Positions 1-8,068 of a DNA stretch of 34,306 nt are shown here, in pieces. The DNA is taken from the NCBI RefSeq assembly GCF_028290785.1, contig NZ_JAQGJD010000074.1, positions 1 to 34,306 of the forward strand, read 5' to 3'. This stretch comes from Tardiphaga sp. Its GTDB lineage: Bacteria; Pseudomonadota; Alphaproteobacteria; Rhizobiales; Xanthobacteraceae. The translations under genes and the position numbers were made by a program. How positions within the stretch are numbered: the stretch's first letter is position 1; the number at the start of each line of letters is the position of its first letter. Below the pieces are notes generated by a model that saw only the letters and a list, made by a program, of their open reading frames with translations, made no database searches and was not told the DNA's origin.

Positions 1-1259
1 TGCAGAACATCCATTACGACATCAAGGCGGTGATGACCCACACCGCGCCGGTCGGCGCGTATCGCGGCGCCGGGCGTCCCGAGGCCGTGTTCATCATGGA
101 GCGGCTGATGGACGCCGCCGCGCGGCAGATCGGCATGGATCCGCGCGCGATCCGCAAGGTCAACTACATCAAACCGACGCAGTTTCCCTACAAGAACGCC
201 GTCGGCCAGACCTATGACAGCGGCGCCTTCGCGCACATGCTCGACCGCGCCTGCGAACTGTCGGACTGGGACGGTTTTGCCGCGCGCAAGAAGGCGGCGA
301 AGAAGAAGGGCCTGCTCTACGGCCGCGGCCTGACCAGCTACATCGAATGGACGGGCGGCCCGGGGACCACGGAGAAGGTCAGCCTGCACGCCACCGCCGA
401 GGGTCGCGTCATCCTGCATTCCGGAACGCAGGCGATGGGGCAGGGCCTGCAGACCACCTATTCGCAATTGGTCGCCGAATCGCTCGGCATAGGCATCGAC
501 AAGATCGACGTCATCCAGGGCGACACCGACGTCATTGTCGGCATGGGCAGCGTCGGCTCGCGCTCGCTGTTTGTCGGCGGTACGGCCGCTGTAGTGTCGG
601 CGGTAGACCTGATCGCCAAGGCGCGTGAGAAGGCCGCCAACATGCTGGAAGCCTCGGTCGAGGACATCGAATATGCCGGCGGTTTTCTTACGGTGGTCGG
701 CACCGACAAGCGGGTTGGCCTGTTCGAAATCGCGAAGGCGGAAAAGGACGCGCGACTCAGTGTCGATTCCACCGGCGTTGCCGACGGGCCGACGTGGCCG
801 AACGGCACCCATATCTGCGAGGTCGAGATCGATCCGGAAACCGGCATCACCAATGTCGTGAAGTACACCACGGTCGATGACGTCGGCGTCGCGGTGAATC
901 CGATGCTGGTCACCGGCCAGGTTCATGGCGGCGTGGCGCAGGGCATCGGCCAGGCGCTGTATGAAGGCGTGCACTATGATGCCGAGGGACAGTTGCTCAC
1001 CGCGAGTTACCAGGACTACTGCATCCCGCGCGCCGGCGATCTGCCGACGCTGTCGGTGACGCTGGATGGCTCGGCGCCGTGCGTCACCAATCCGCTGGGC
1101 TCCAAGGGCTGCGGCGAGTCCGGCGCGATCGGCGGGCCGCCCTGTATCACCAACGGCGTGATCGATGCGCTGAGCGGGCTCGGAATCACCCAGCTCAATA
1201 CACCGCTATCGCCGCTGAAGGTCTGGAACGCGATCCAGAGCGCGTCGGCGCAGGCGTGA
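1..1259 (+). CDS. Molybdenum hydroxylase large subunit, CoxL form II-like (3' part)
   Basis: Only the last 418 codons are present; the gene enters the window already open, reading from base 3. The protein belongs to the xanthine dehydrogenase/CO dehydrogenase large-subunit family, which binds the molybdopterin cytosine dinucleotide cofactor and hydroxylates small substrates together with an FAD subunit and a 2Fe-2S subunit. Seen: the active-site loop reads AYRGAGR, the form II signature, and not the AYXCSFR of true form I CO dehydrogenases. A cofactor-contact stretch GTQAMGQG is present, and the catalytic glutamate lies in GCGESGAIGG (codon 1116-1118). Form II enzymes have uncertain substrates, so a CO dehydrogenase label would be too strong. 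No medium or small subunit follows, so any partners must lie upstream of the window. Confidence 0.9.
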   Translation, partial: QNIHYDIKAVMTHTAPVGAYRGAGRPEAVFIMERLMDAAARQIGMDPRAIRKVNYIKPTQFPYKNAVGQTYDSGAFAHMLDRACELSDWDGFAARKKAAKKKGLLYGRGLTSYIEWTGGPGTTEKVSLHATAEGRVILHSGTQAMGQGLQTTYSQLVAESLGIGIDKIDVIQGDTDVIVGMGSVGSRSLFVGGTAAVVSAVDLIAKAREKAANMLEASVEDIEYAGGFLTVVGTDKRVGLFEIAKAEKDARLSVDSTGVADGPTWPNGTHICEVEIDPETGITNVVKYTTVDDVGVAVNPMLVTGQVHGGVAQGIGQALYEGVHYDAEGQLLTASYQDYCIPRAGDLPTLSVTLDGSAPCVTNPLGSKGCGESGAIGGPPCITNGVIDALSGLGITQLNTPLSPLKVWNAIQSASAQA

Positions 1260-1265
1260 CAAAAT

Positions 1266-1340
1266 CGTAGGGTGGGTTGAGCTCTTGCGAAACCCACCAA
1301 CCGCGGCGGTGGGTTTCGCAAGAGCTCAACCCACCCTACG
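1266..1340. repeat. Perfect 33-bp inverted repeat with 9-base loop
   Basis: Arms 1266-1298 and 1308-1340 are exact reverse complements around a 9-base loop, beginning CGTAGGGTGGGTTGAGCTC. It lies 6 bases after the molybdenum hydroxylase stop and 42 bases before the alcohol dehydrogenase start. I associate repeats with a GTAGGGTGGGTT end with Bradyrhizobium intergenic regions; that is memory and not a search. As RNA it would form a very stable hairpin, which could end or stabilise the upstream transcript. Confidence 0.9.
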
Positions 1341-1382
1341 GCAGAGCGAAATCAAAAAAAAATAACCGGGAGAAGAAACGCC

Positions 1383-2447
1383 ATGAAGAGCTTCAAGGTC
1401 ACCGAATTCAACGAGCCGCTCGAGGAAGTCGACGTCCAGACACCACAGCCGACCGGCACGCAGGTGCTGATCCGCGTCAAGGCCGCCGGCGTCTGCCACA
1501 GCGATCTGCACATCTGGGAGGGCGGCTATGAACTCGGTCACGGCCGCAAGAAGCTCTCTTTGAAAGATCGCGGCATCAACCTGCCGATGACCATGGGCCA
1601 CGAGACCGTTGGCGAAGTTCTGGCGTTCGGTCCGGATGCGCCGTCCGAGCCAGGCGGCGTCAAGATCGGCGATATTGCGCTGGCCTATCCCTGGATCGGC
1701 TGTGGTAAGTGCGCGGCGTGCCTGGCTGGCGACGAGAATATGTGCCTGCAGCCCAGGTGCCTCGGCGTGCATTGCGACGGCGGCTATTCCGATCACCTGC
1801 TGGTGCCGCATCCGCGCTACCTGCTGGACCTCAAGGGAATGGATCCCGTCACCGCCGCGCCCTACGCCTGTTCTGGCGTCACCACCTACAGCGCACTGAA
1901 GAAGGTCGAGAAGGACCTAGCCAATCCGATCGTGATCTTTGGCGCCGGCGGGCTTGGCCTGATGGCGCTGAGCCTGTTGAAGGCCATGGGTGGCAAAGGC
2001 GCCATCGTGGTGGATATCGATGCGCGCAAGCGCGAGGCGGCCGAGAAGGCCGGCGCGCTCGGCTCCGTCGATGGCGCAGCCCCCGATGCGCTGGCGCAAC
2101 TCGCGAAGCTCGCGGGCGGCCCGATCCTGTCGGTGATCGACCTGGTCGGCAATCCCGCGACCACGCAGCTCGGTTTCGACTGCCTGTCGAAGGGCGGCAA
2201 GCTGGTGATCGTCGGCCTGTTCGGTGGCGGCGCGACCTGGGCGCTGCCGCTCATCGCGATGAAGGCCGTGACCATCCAGGGCAGCTATGTCGGTAATCTC
2301 AGAGAGACCAAGGAATTGCTTGAACTGGTCCGCACCGGGAACGTCGCCACCATTCCGGTGACGCCGATGCCGCTCGCGCGCGCCAATACGGCGCTGAACG
2401 AACTCAGGGAAGGCAAGCTGGTCGGGCGCGCGATTCTGACGCCGTAA
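1383..2447 (+). CDS. Zinc-dependent alcohol dehydrogenase (MDR family)
   Basis: A 354-aa medium-chain dehydrogenase that should oxidise an alcohol or reduce an aldehyde with NAD(P). Seen: catalytic-zinc ligands C38, H73 with E74 (GHE motif), and C163 in YACSGVTTY; structural-zinc cysteines C107, C110, C113 and C121; Rossmann motif GAGGLG at 187-192. The length is normal for the family. The start is supported by a purine-rich GGGAGAAG upstream. It points the same way as the molybdenum hydroxylase gene, but the 33-bp inverted repeat separates them, so co-transcription is uncertain. An alcohol-to-aldehyde step followed by an aldehyde or carbon-hydroxylating step would be a sensible pairing, but this is inference. 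The substrate cannot be read from the sequence. Confidence 0.9.
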   Translation: MKSFKVTEFNEPLEEVDVQTPQPTGTQVLIRVKAAGVCHSDLHIWEGGYELGHGRKKLSLKDRGINLPMTMGHETVGEVLAFGPDAPSEPGGVKIGDIALAYPWIGCGKCAACLAGDENMCLQPRCLGVHCDGGYSDHLLVPHPRYLLDLKGMDPVTAAPYACSGVTTYSALKKVEKDLANPIVIFGAGGLGLMALSLLKAMGGKGAIVVDIDARKREAAEKAGALGSVDGAAPDALAQLAKLAGGPILSVIDLVGNPATTQLGFDCLSKGGKLVIVGLFGGGATWALPLIAMKAVTIQGSYVGNLRETKELLELVRTGNVATIPVTPMPLARANTALNELREGKLVGRAILTP

Positions 2448-2466
2448 GGCCGCGGACCCTAAGGCT

Positions 2467-2594
2467 GCTTGCCCCGGACGCGATGCGGCGCGAAGTGCCG
2501 CTTCGCTGAGCCGGGGCCGCACGGACGACGGCGTCTGATACGGTCCCGGCTCTGCGGAGCGGCATAAGAATGCCGCACCGCGTCCGGGACAAGC
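2467..2594. repeat. Imperfect palindromic repeat between convergent genes
   Basis: The block opens with GCTTGCCCCGGACGCG and closes with CGCGTCCGGGACAAGC, with two further complementary stretches inside (GAGCCGGGGCC and GGTCCCGGCTC). It fills almost the whole gap between the convergent alcohol dehydrogenase and dctA genes and could end transcription from both sides. The CCCGGACGCG-type ends resemble repeats common in Bradyrhizobium intergenic DNA (memory, not searched). Confidence 0.8.
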
Positions 2595-2601
2595 TATTTG
2601 A

Positions 2602-3927
2602 CTACCCCGCCGTTACGTCGACCAGCTCTTCGCCATCGAGCACGCGCTTCGCCTTGACGCGGTCGAGGTCGCCTTCCCAGGCGCCGATCACGACGGTGGC
2701 GACGCAGTTGCCGATCAGGTTGCCGAGCGCGCGGGCCATGCCGATGAACCAGTCGATCGACAGCACCAGCACCAGGCCGATGGCGGGGATGCTGGGCACC
2801 GCATTCAGCGTGGCGGCCAGAATGACGATCGCCGACCCCGGCACGCCATGCGCGCCTTTGGAAGTGACCAGCGACACGCCGAGCACCAGCATCAGGTCGC
2901 CGAACGACAGCGGCGTGTTGGTGGCCTGGGCGATGAACACCACCGCCAGCGTCAGGTAGATCGAGAAGGCGTCGAGGTTGAACGAGTAGCCGGTTGGAAT
3001 CACCAGGCCGACCACGGAATCCTTGACGCCGAGCCGCTCCAGCTTGCGCATGATCTGCGGCAGCACCGCATCCGACGACGCGGTCGCCAGCACGATGGTC
3101 AGCTCCTCGCGCAGGTAGTTGAGAAACTTGACAATGTTGAGCCCGGCCAGAGCCATTACGGTGCCAAGCACGCCGAACACGAAGATCGCCACCGCCACGT
3201 AAAACAGCGCCACCAGCGACACCAGTTGCTTCAGCGAGCCGACGCCGTATTTGCCGACGGTGTAGGCGACGGCCCCGAGCACGCCGAGCGGCGCGATGCG
3301 GACGATCAGGCCCATGGCGCGAAACAGCACGGTGGAGACCGCCTCGATGAAGCCGGTTATTTTCTCGCCCTTTTCGCCGCCGACCAGCGCCAGGCTGGTG
3401 CCGAAGATGATGGCGAAGAACAGCACCTGCAGCACGTCGTTGCGCGCCAGCGCGTCGAACGAGGTGGTCGGGATGATGTTGACCAGGAAGCTGCCGATGC
3501 CACCGCCCTGCAGCTTGTGGGCATTGTCGGCATAGGTGTTGAGCGCCTTGGCATCGAGCGTCGAAGTGTCAATGTTCATGCCGTGGCCGGGCCCGAACAG
3601 GTAGGCCAGCAGCAGGCCCACGACCAGGGCGACCGTGGTCATCACCTCGAAATAGACCAGAGCCTTGACGCCCACCCGGCCGACCTTCTTGAGGTCGCCG
3701 GCGCCGGCGATGCCGTGGACCACCACGCAGAACACGATCGGCGCCACGATCATGGAAATCAGCTTGAGGAATGCGTCGCTGAACACTTTCAGGCCAATGG
3801 CGAATTCCGGCACGACGACGCCGAGCAGGATGCCCAGCAGCAGAGCGACGACGACCTGTACGAACAACGAATGATAGAGAGGCTTGCGGACGATCTCGGC
3901 AGTGGCAGTGACTGTAGCTGTGGACAT
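2602..3927 (-). CDS. dctA: C4-dicarboxylate:cation symporter DctA
   Basis: A 441-aa inner-membrane transporter of the dicarboxylate/amino acid:cation symporter family, expected to import succinate, fumarate and malate. Seen: many hydrophobic helices; the family signature in IPTGYSFNLDAFSIYLT; the helical-hairpin region ATASSDAVLPQIM; and SKGAHGVPGSA followed by the last helices. An upstream in-frame ATG at 3948 would add seven residues. I chose 3927 because it has GGGGAG at proper spacing and because the sigma-54 promoter would start RNA near 3947, which makes 3948 impossible from that promoter. The sensor pair DctB/DctD, which controls dctA in rhizobia, is not in the window. The transport genes around it also deal with small metabolites, but no operon partner is seen. 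Confidence 0.96.
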   Translation of the reverse strand: MSTATVTATAEIVRKPLYHSLFVQVVVALLLGILLGVVVPEFAIGLKVFSDAFLKLISMIVAPIVFCVVVHGIAGAGDLKKVGRVGVKALVYFEVMTTVALVVGLLLAYLFGPGHGMNIDTSTLDAKALNTYADNAHKLQGGGIGSFLVNIIPTTSFDALARNDVLQVLFFAIIFGTSLALVGGEKGEKITGFIEAVSTVLFRAMGLIVRIAPLGVLGAVAYTVGKYGVGSLKQLVSLVALFYVAVAIFVFGVLGTVMALAGLNIVKFLNYLREELTIVLATASSDAVLPQIMRKLERLGVKDSVVGLVIPTGYSFNLDAFSIYLTLAVVFIAQATNTPLSFGDLMLVLGVSLVTSKGAHGVPGSAIVILAATLNAVPSIPAIGLVLVLSIDWFIGMARALGNLIGNCVATVVIGAWEGDLDRVKAKRVLDGEELVDVTAG

Positions 3928-3957
3928 GGTCGCTCCCCATTGTTGCACCTAGATACC

Positions 3958-3973
3958 AGCAACAAACGTGCCA
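3958..3973 (-). promoter_or_regulatory. Sigma-54 (RpoN) promoter of dctA
   Basis: On the minus strand the bases read TGGCACG-TTTG-TTGCT, an exact match to the -24/-12 consensus TGGCACG-N4-TTGCW. The predicted transcription start is near 3947, giving a 20-base leader that contains the dctA ribosome-binding site. In rhizobia dctA is activated through RpoN by DctD, so this agrees with the gene call. Confidence 0.92.
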
Positions 3974-4437
3974 CAAGCGGGCGTCGGTCCAATTGCCAAC
4001 GCCGGTCGCGCGGTCCCGGGTGATATCAGCCGCGGTCGTGGGAAGCCGGCGAGGTGACGGTCAGGTCGCCGGAGAACGATCGGTATGCACCCGACCGGCC
4101 GGCTGCATCGCCCGGCGAATGGCAACTGCCGCAGGCCATGATCGTGCCCGCAAGATAGGCGCCTCGTTCGATCCGGCTACGGCCTTGGCTGCGGGGGAGA
4201 GCCCCGGCGTCGCCGACCAGGGGCCAACAGCCCCAGGACGTCTACGACCGGGAGCCAGGCTCGTTTCAAGCCCGACAAAGCTCTATCGCATGGTCTATCC
4301 CGGCGGCGCAGGTGCTGTGCCGATCGGCAGCAGACATGCGAAAACGCTCCCTCGCTAGCGAAGGGGCCATTCTCATCAGGTGAGATTCGTGATTCTGCCG
4401 ATCGGCCGCCGGGCCGCTCCGGCGCCGCTGGAGGAGG
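3974..4437. other. Gene-free stretch upstream of dctA
   Basis: About 460 bases without a credible gene. Seen: an inverted repeat CCGGCGA/TCGCCGG at 4046-4072, roughly 75-100 bases above the sigma-54 promoter, where an enhancer-binding activator such as DctD could bind. The palindrome TGCCGATCGGCA occurs at 4318-4329 and its core recurs at 4396-4407. A 121-codon open frame on the plus strand has no recognisable protein character and is not called. Confidence 0.5.
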
Positions 4438-4439
4438 GG

Positions 4440-4811
4440 CTACTTGTCTTCGTCCGCAATCGCTTCCATCAGGACGACCATCTGGCGCTGCACCGTCTGG
4501 CTCTTGATGCGGCTGTAGGCCCGCAGCAATCGCAGGCTGAATGCGCTGTCGAGAAACAGCAGGCTTTCGACTTCGCGGGTCTTGCCATCGCCGTCGTAGA
4601 AGAAGGTGACCGGCACATCGAGTGCGGTCGCAATCTGCTGCAGACGCGCGGCGCCGACGCGATTGACGCCCTTTTCGTACTTCTGGACCTGCTGGAAACT
4701 GACGCCCAGTTGTTCGCCCAAGTCCGCCTGGGAGATTTTCTGCTCAACGCGACGAAGACGGATTCTCTTGCCCATCTCGATGTCGGGTTTGCCGGCGCTA
4801 CGTTGCTTCAT
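4440..4811 (-). CDS. XRE-family helix-turn-helix regulator
   Basis: A 123-aa DNA-binding protein. Residues about 14-72 form a Cro/C1-type helix-turn-helix, seen in ISQADLGEQLGVSFQQVQKYEKG, followed by the usual hydrophobic helix TALDVPVTFFY. The remaining 50 residues are probably a dimerisation tail. Such small XRE proteins are common in rhizobia and are often repressors of unknown targets. It lies 61 bases after the LysR gene on the same strand and may be read together with it, although an AT-rich stretch in the gap could hold its own promoter. Its ribosome-binding site is weak. The target cannot be inferred. Confidence 0.88.
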   Translation of the reverse strand: MKQRSAGKPDIEMGKRIRLRRVEQKISQADLGEQLGVSFQQVQKYEKGVNRVGAARLQQIATALDVPVTFFYDGDGKTREVESLLFLDSAFSLRLLRAYSRIKSQTVQRQMVVLMEAIADEDK

Positions 4812-4872
4812 TCGTCACCACTCAGTTTGTTGATACGGGAAGGTTTGTTGTTATTTTTTTGATGGGGGCTTT

Positions 4873-5910
4873 TCAGCCCGAGAATCCCTCGAATTGGTTG
4901 ATCAAGGGTTCCCCCTTATACACATCCTTTAGAACGTTGGGATGGATGAATTCATCCCTAAACCACGGAAATTTCACGGGGTTAAACGCCTCAATGATCC
5001 AATCGATCATGCGACGGATGCGCGGTATCCTGTTGCTGTCAGGATGGTAGGACAGCCAGATATCGAACGGCCGGCACAGATCGATTTGCAACGGTACGAG
5101 TTTCGAGCTCAGTGCGAAAGCATACGTCGGGAGTAATCCAATGCCAGCTCCTTTTGATACAGCCCAATAGTTGGCGCTGCTGACATTGGTTCGCATCACC
5201 AACAGATCCAGCTGCGATATGCCGGGAAACCAGCTGTCGAAAATCTCCTTCGCGCCGGTCTGATCGGCGAACTGCATGACCACCCTGTGCCTTATCAGCT
5301 CCTGGTACGTTTTAGGGGCACCAAAAGTTTCAATGTATTTCTCGCTCGCGAAGAACATCACATGCATGCGGCCAAGTTTGACCATCTTGACGTCGAGCGT
5401 GGTCGGCCGTGACAGCTGAATCGCGATGTCCGCTTCGTGCCGTTGGACATCGGCACTTTGCATCGCGCAGTGCAGATCAACCAGGATGTTTGGATGCGCC
5501 TGCTGAAATTCAACCAGCCGCGGCGCCAGCCAGAAAGTGCCGAGACCTTCGGTGATAGCAACGCGAACTTCGCCAGCGAGGTTCTGCGTCACCGACCCAC
5601 GTGCGCGCAACAGATCGAACGACGCGGCCTCCATGCGCTCGACGGCTGATACCACCAGCGCGCCTTCGTCGGTCAGCCGGGTGCCGTGGACATCGCGGGT
5701 AAACAGCATGGCGCCGGTCTGGCGTTCGAAATCGTCGATGCGCCGACGTACCAGATTGACCGACTGACTGAGCCGTTCGGCCGCCGAGCGGAAGCTTCCG
5801 CAGCGCACGACCTCCAGAAAAATCCGGGCGGCGTCCCAGTCCGTCAAGCGGTTCAGGCTGCTCCCGAGGTGTTCTTGCAGCGGAACACCCCTTTCCGCCA
5901 ATGGACGCAT
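4873..5910 (-). CDS. LysR-family transcriptional regulator
   Basis: A 345-aa LysR regulator. The winged helix-turn-helix occupies about residues 24-85 (DAARIFLEVVRCGSFRSAAE, then the LFTRD and GTRLTDEG elements), followed by a periplasmic-binding-protein-like effector domain to the end. The N-terminal extension of about 20 residues and the C-terminal tail make it somewhat longer than the usual 300 aa. The start is supported by GGGGAGGG eight bases upstream. It is divergent from the GNAT-hydrolase-small protein operon with only 63 bases between start codons, so it probably controls that operon and itself. A GAATAC direct repeat (5929-5934, 5942-5947) sits in the shared gap. The effector is unknown. 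Confidence 0.92.
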   Translation of the reverse strand: MRPLAERGVPLQEHLGSSLNRLTDWDAARIFLEVVRCGSFRSAAERLSQSVNLVRRRIDDFERQTGAMLFTRDVHGTRLTDEGALVVSAVERMEAASFDLLRARGSVTQNLAGEVRVAITEGLGTFWLAPRLVEFQQAHPNILVDLHCAMQSADVQRHEADIAIQLSRPTTLDVKMVKLGRMHVMFFASEKYIETFGAPKTYQELIRHRVVMQFADQTGAKEIFDSWFPGISQLDLLVMRTNVSSANYWAVSKGAGIGLLPTYAFALSSKLVPLQIDLCRPFDIWLSYHPDSNRIPRIRRMIDWIIEAFNPVKFPWFRDEFIHPNVLKDVYKGEPLINQFEGFSG

Positions 5911-5973
5911 ACGCCGGCCCTCCCCGCGGAATACTTTGCCAGAATACCGCCGCCTTCACAACTTGGGCTCGCC

Positions 5974-7227
5974 ATGACCGCGCATTACCCGTCAATTACC
6001 GGCGCCGCACCGACCCACCCTCCATTGGTGCATCCCGCCAAACATCCGTTGCCAGCTGATAATCTCGAAAGCTTCGCCGGTAACGTGGTGGTGTTTACAC
6101 TGGCCGCGGACGACCTCGGAGCGCTGATGAAGTCGGCCGAGGTAGATCTGCCCGGCTTGGCCTCCCTGCAGGCGGTGCGGCGCGTGATGTCACATAATCC
6201 GGATTCGCTGTGGGGGATTGCGTCGCGTTCCGGATGCCAGAATGGCGTACCCACGCCGCGCGGCTTCATCGGATTTCTGATGTTGAACGAGGAGGGTTTG
6301 CGGCAGCTGGTCGCAGGCACGTTCGACGCCAGCGATCCCGATATCACGTTGTTGTGTTCGCAAAACCAGAAGCCGGCCGGTATTTATTTGTGGGCCATGT
6401 GGGCCCGCAATGGCCTGGTGTCGGGCATTCCGCTGGCCTTCGAGAAGATGTTCACGCCGCTCTATGGCGACGTCGATCTTTACGCGCGCGCCGTCACCCA
6501 GGATGGCAAGCGGCTACTGGAGACCATGGGCTTTCGCCCCGGCGCGGTCTTCGAAAATCTGAGCAACCCCGGCCTGCACAGCCTGCCGCGCTCCGGGGGC
6601 GACGCCGCCGATGCGCCGCTGTACGATCGCTACTACGGCCACAATCCGGAACAGGCGATCGCTATCACGGTGGCGCGTTCGATCGAGGACCTGATGCGGG
6701 TGATCGCGATCCGCAGCGCGGTCTATATCGGCGAGCAACAGTGTCCCTATCTCGAGGAGTTCGACGGCAAGGACTTCAGCTCGACCCATCTGCTTGGCTA
6801 CATCGGCAACGAACCGGTCGCCTGCCTGCGGATTCGATACTTCGCCGACTTCGCCAAAATAGAACGACTGGCGGTCCGCAAGGAATTTCGCAAGCAGCGG
6901 ATCGCGTTGCAACTCGTCGAGGCGGCGATCGAACTGTGCCACGCCAAGGGCTATCAGCGGCTGTACGGCCACGCCCAGAAGCGGCTCGTGAAGTTCTGGT
7001 CGCAGTTCGGCTTCACCACCTTCGACGGCGGACAGGAACTGGTGTTCTCCGATTTCGATTATGTCGAGATGCAGATGATCAGCGAACGGCGCCCCAATGC
7101 CATCACCATCGGGATCGACCCCTATCTGATCATCCGGCCCGAGGGCCAGTGGCACCGGCCCGGCGTGCTTGATAAATCGCGCACGCGACCGGTGACGCAG
7201 CCCTCGATCCAAAGGGGCGCGGCATGA
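5974..7227 (+). CDS. GNAT-type N-acetyltransferase-like protein with an extra N-terminal domain
   Basis: A 417-aa protein. The C-terminal part (about 228-365) is a GNAT acyltransferase fold: IERLAVRKEFRKQRIALQLVEAA is the acetyl-CoA-binding region and GHAQKRLVKFWSQFGF the final fold element. The canonical R/QxxGxA loop reads R-K-Q-R-I-A (306-311), with arginine for the glycine. The N-terminal 220 residues also look GNAT-like (GFIGFLMLN, then GKRLLETMGFRPG), suggesting a tandem GNAT protein; this is inference. The open frame continues further upstream, but the ATG at 5974 suits the divergent LysR gene, because earlier starts would overlap it heavily. It overlaps the next gene by 4 bases, so translation is probably coupled. 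The substrate is unknown. Confidence 0.78.
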   Translation: MTAHYPSITGAAPTHPPLVHPAKHPLPADNLESFAGNVVVFTLAADDLGALMKSAEVDLPGLASLQAVRRVMSHNPDSLWGIASRSGCQNGVPTPRGFIGFLMLNEEGLRQLVAGTFDASDPDITLLCSQNQKPAGIYLWAMWARNGLVSGIPLAFEKMFTPLYGDVDLYARAVTQDGKRLLETMGFRPGAVFENLSNPGLHSLPRSGGDAADAPLYDRYYGHNPEQAIAITVARSIEDLMRVIAIRSAVYIGEQQCPYLEEFDGKDFSSTHLLGYIGNEPVACLRIRYFADFAKIERLAVRKEFRKQRIALQLVEAAIELCHAKGYQRLYGHAQKRLVKFWSQFGFTTFDGGQELVFSDFDYVEMQMISERRPNAITIGIDPYLIIRPEGQWHRPGVLDKSRTRPVTQPSIQRGAA

Positions 7228-7829
7228 CCTCCGTTGTCAGCTTGCGAAGCTTCGTCAATTCGTCCGGCGTGCCGATCGTGGTGTTCGTTGATCTGCAGCA
7301 GGAATACCTGGCAGCGCCCCGGCTGCTCGCGATTCCCGATATCGATGCCGCGCTGGAGAACTGCCGCAGGCTGTTGGGCCATTGCCGCTACGCGGGGCTG
7401 CCGGTGGCCTTCACGCGCTTCCTCGACCATTCGGCATTCTTCAACCGGGCAACGCCGTTCAGCCATTGGATCGAGGGCTTCGAGCCGCAGCGCAACGAGA
7501 TGATTTTCGAGCGTAGCAGCCCATCGTGCTACGCCTGCGATTCTTTCAGCTCGCTAATGGGGCAGAACCGCGGCGGCTTCGTGCTCGCCGGATTTGCCGG
7601 CGAATCCGCCTGCCTGTCGACGCTGATCGATGCGCATCATCGCAATCACAAAGCGGTCTTTCTCCACGATGCGTCGGCCAGCCACCGGCTCGATGACCTC
7701 CCTGCGGAAGACGTCCATCGCGCCGTTACGAAGATTTCAGGACTGTATGGAGATGTCTATGAAACCAGCGAATGGATCGCCGCGAATCTACCTCGCAAGT
7801 TCGGGCTCGGGGCGAAGACCGGTGTCTGA
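7224..7829 (+). CDS. Isochorismatase-like cysteine hydrolase
   Basis: A 201-aa protein of the isochorismatase/nicotinamidase-like hydrolase family, which cleaves amides or enol ethers. Seen: catalytic aspartate D23 in VVFVDLQQEY and nucleophile C130 in GFAGESACLSTLIDA. The third catalytic position, normally lysine before the central strand, is probably R97 in FERSSPS. A lysine-to-arginine change here is unusual and could alter or weaken activity. The ATG overlaps the stop of the GNAT gene in ATGA. The pairing with an acyltransferase suggests the two act on the same amide or amine, but I cannot name the compound. The adjacent LysR gene is the likely regulator. Confidence 0.85.
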   Translation: MTSVVSLRSFVNSSGVPIVVFVDLQQEYLAAPRLLAIPDIDAALENCRRLLGHCRYAGLPVAFTRFLDHSAFFNRATPFSHWIEGFEPQRNEMIFERSSPSCYACDSFSSLMGQNRGGFVLAGFAGESACLSTLIDAHHRNHKAVFLHDASASHRLDDLPAEDVHRAVTKISGLYGDVYETSEWIAANLPRKFGLGAKTGV

Positions 7830-8064
7830 TATCAACGAGCGCCTGATCACCGTGATGTCCCGGCTGGAGCACTGCCAGCTAGTGCTCGCCGAAGCCGGCG
7901 AGCGGGACACCGCGCAACTGGTGGCGATGGCGATGCTGCAGTTGCGGATGCGGATCCACCATATCGGCGATGCCGAATTGAAGGCGCTGTGCGACGCGAT
8001 GGCGACCGAGCTGGACCAGGCCGCTCCCGACGCTTCCGAAGCGTCGGGAGAAGGCGGCCGCTAA
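7822..8064 (+). CDS. Small hypothetical protein (80 aa)
   Basis: Not recognised. I place the start at the GTG at 7822, which overlaps the hydrolase stop by 8 bases and follows GGGGCGAAG; the open frame itself reaches further back inside the hydrolase gene. The product is largely helical and rich in leucine, alanine and methionine (SRLEHCQLVLAEAG, then a stretch with LRMRIHHI), with an acidic, serine- and glycine-rich tail. It has no membrane segment or signal peptide. Tight packing behind the hydrolase gene suggests it belongs to the same operon and may be a small partner protein. Confidence 0.65.
   Translation: MSDINERLITVMSRLEHCQLVLAEAGERDTAQLVAMAMLQLRMRIHHIGDAELKALCDAMATELDQAAPDASEASGEGGR
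8024..8050. terminator. Strong hairpin at a convergent gene junction
   Basis: Eleven-base-pair perfect stem (8024-8034 with 8040-8050) and a 5-base loop, inside the 3' end of the 80-aa protein gene and 19 bases from the end of the convergent serine hydrolase gene. There is no T-run on either side, so it is not a classical intrinsic terminator, but it may help end or protect both transcripts. Confidence 0.4.
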
Positions 8065-8068
8065 GCGA

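Noticed and set aside
2848-4023. 391-codon plus-strand open frame opposite dctA
   Set aside because: It is antisense to the well-supported dctA gene; its translation is rich in histidine, arginine, glutamine and aspartate with no domain character, typical of a GC-rich shadow frame.
3993-4358. 121-codon plus-strand frame upstream of dctA
   Set aside because: No ribosome-binding site, arginine- and proline-rich shadow-like composition, no recognisable motif, and it overlaps the probable control region of dctA.
4318-4407. Repeated TGCCGATCGGC palindrome as a regulator operator
   Set aside because: Only two copies 78 bases apart in a gene-free stretch, one of them imperfect; such a motif is expected by chance fairly often in GC-rich DNA, so it is only mentioned in the stretch entry.
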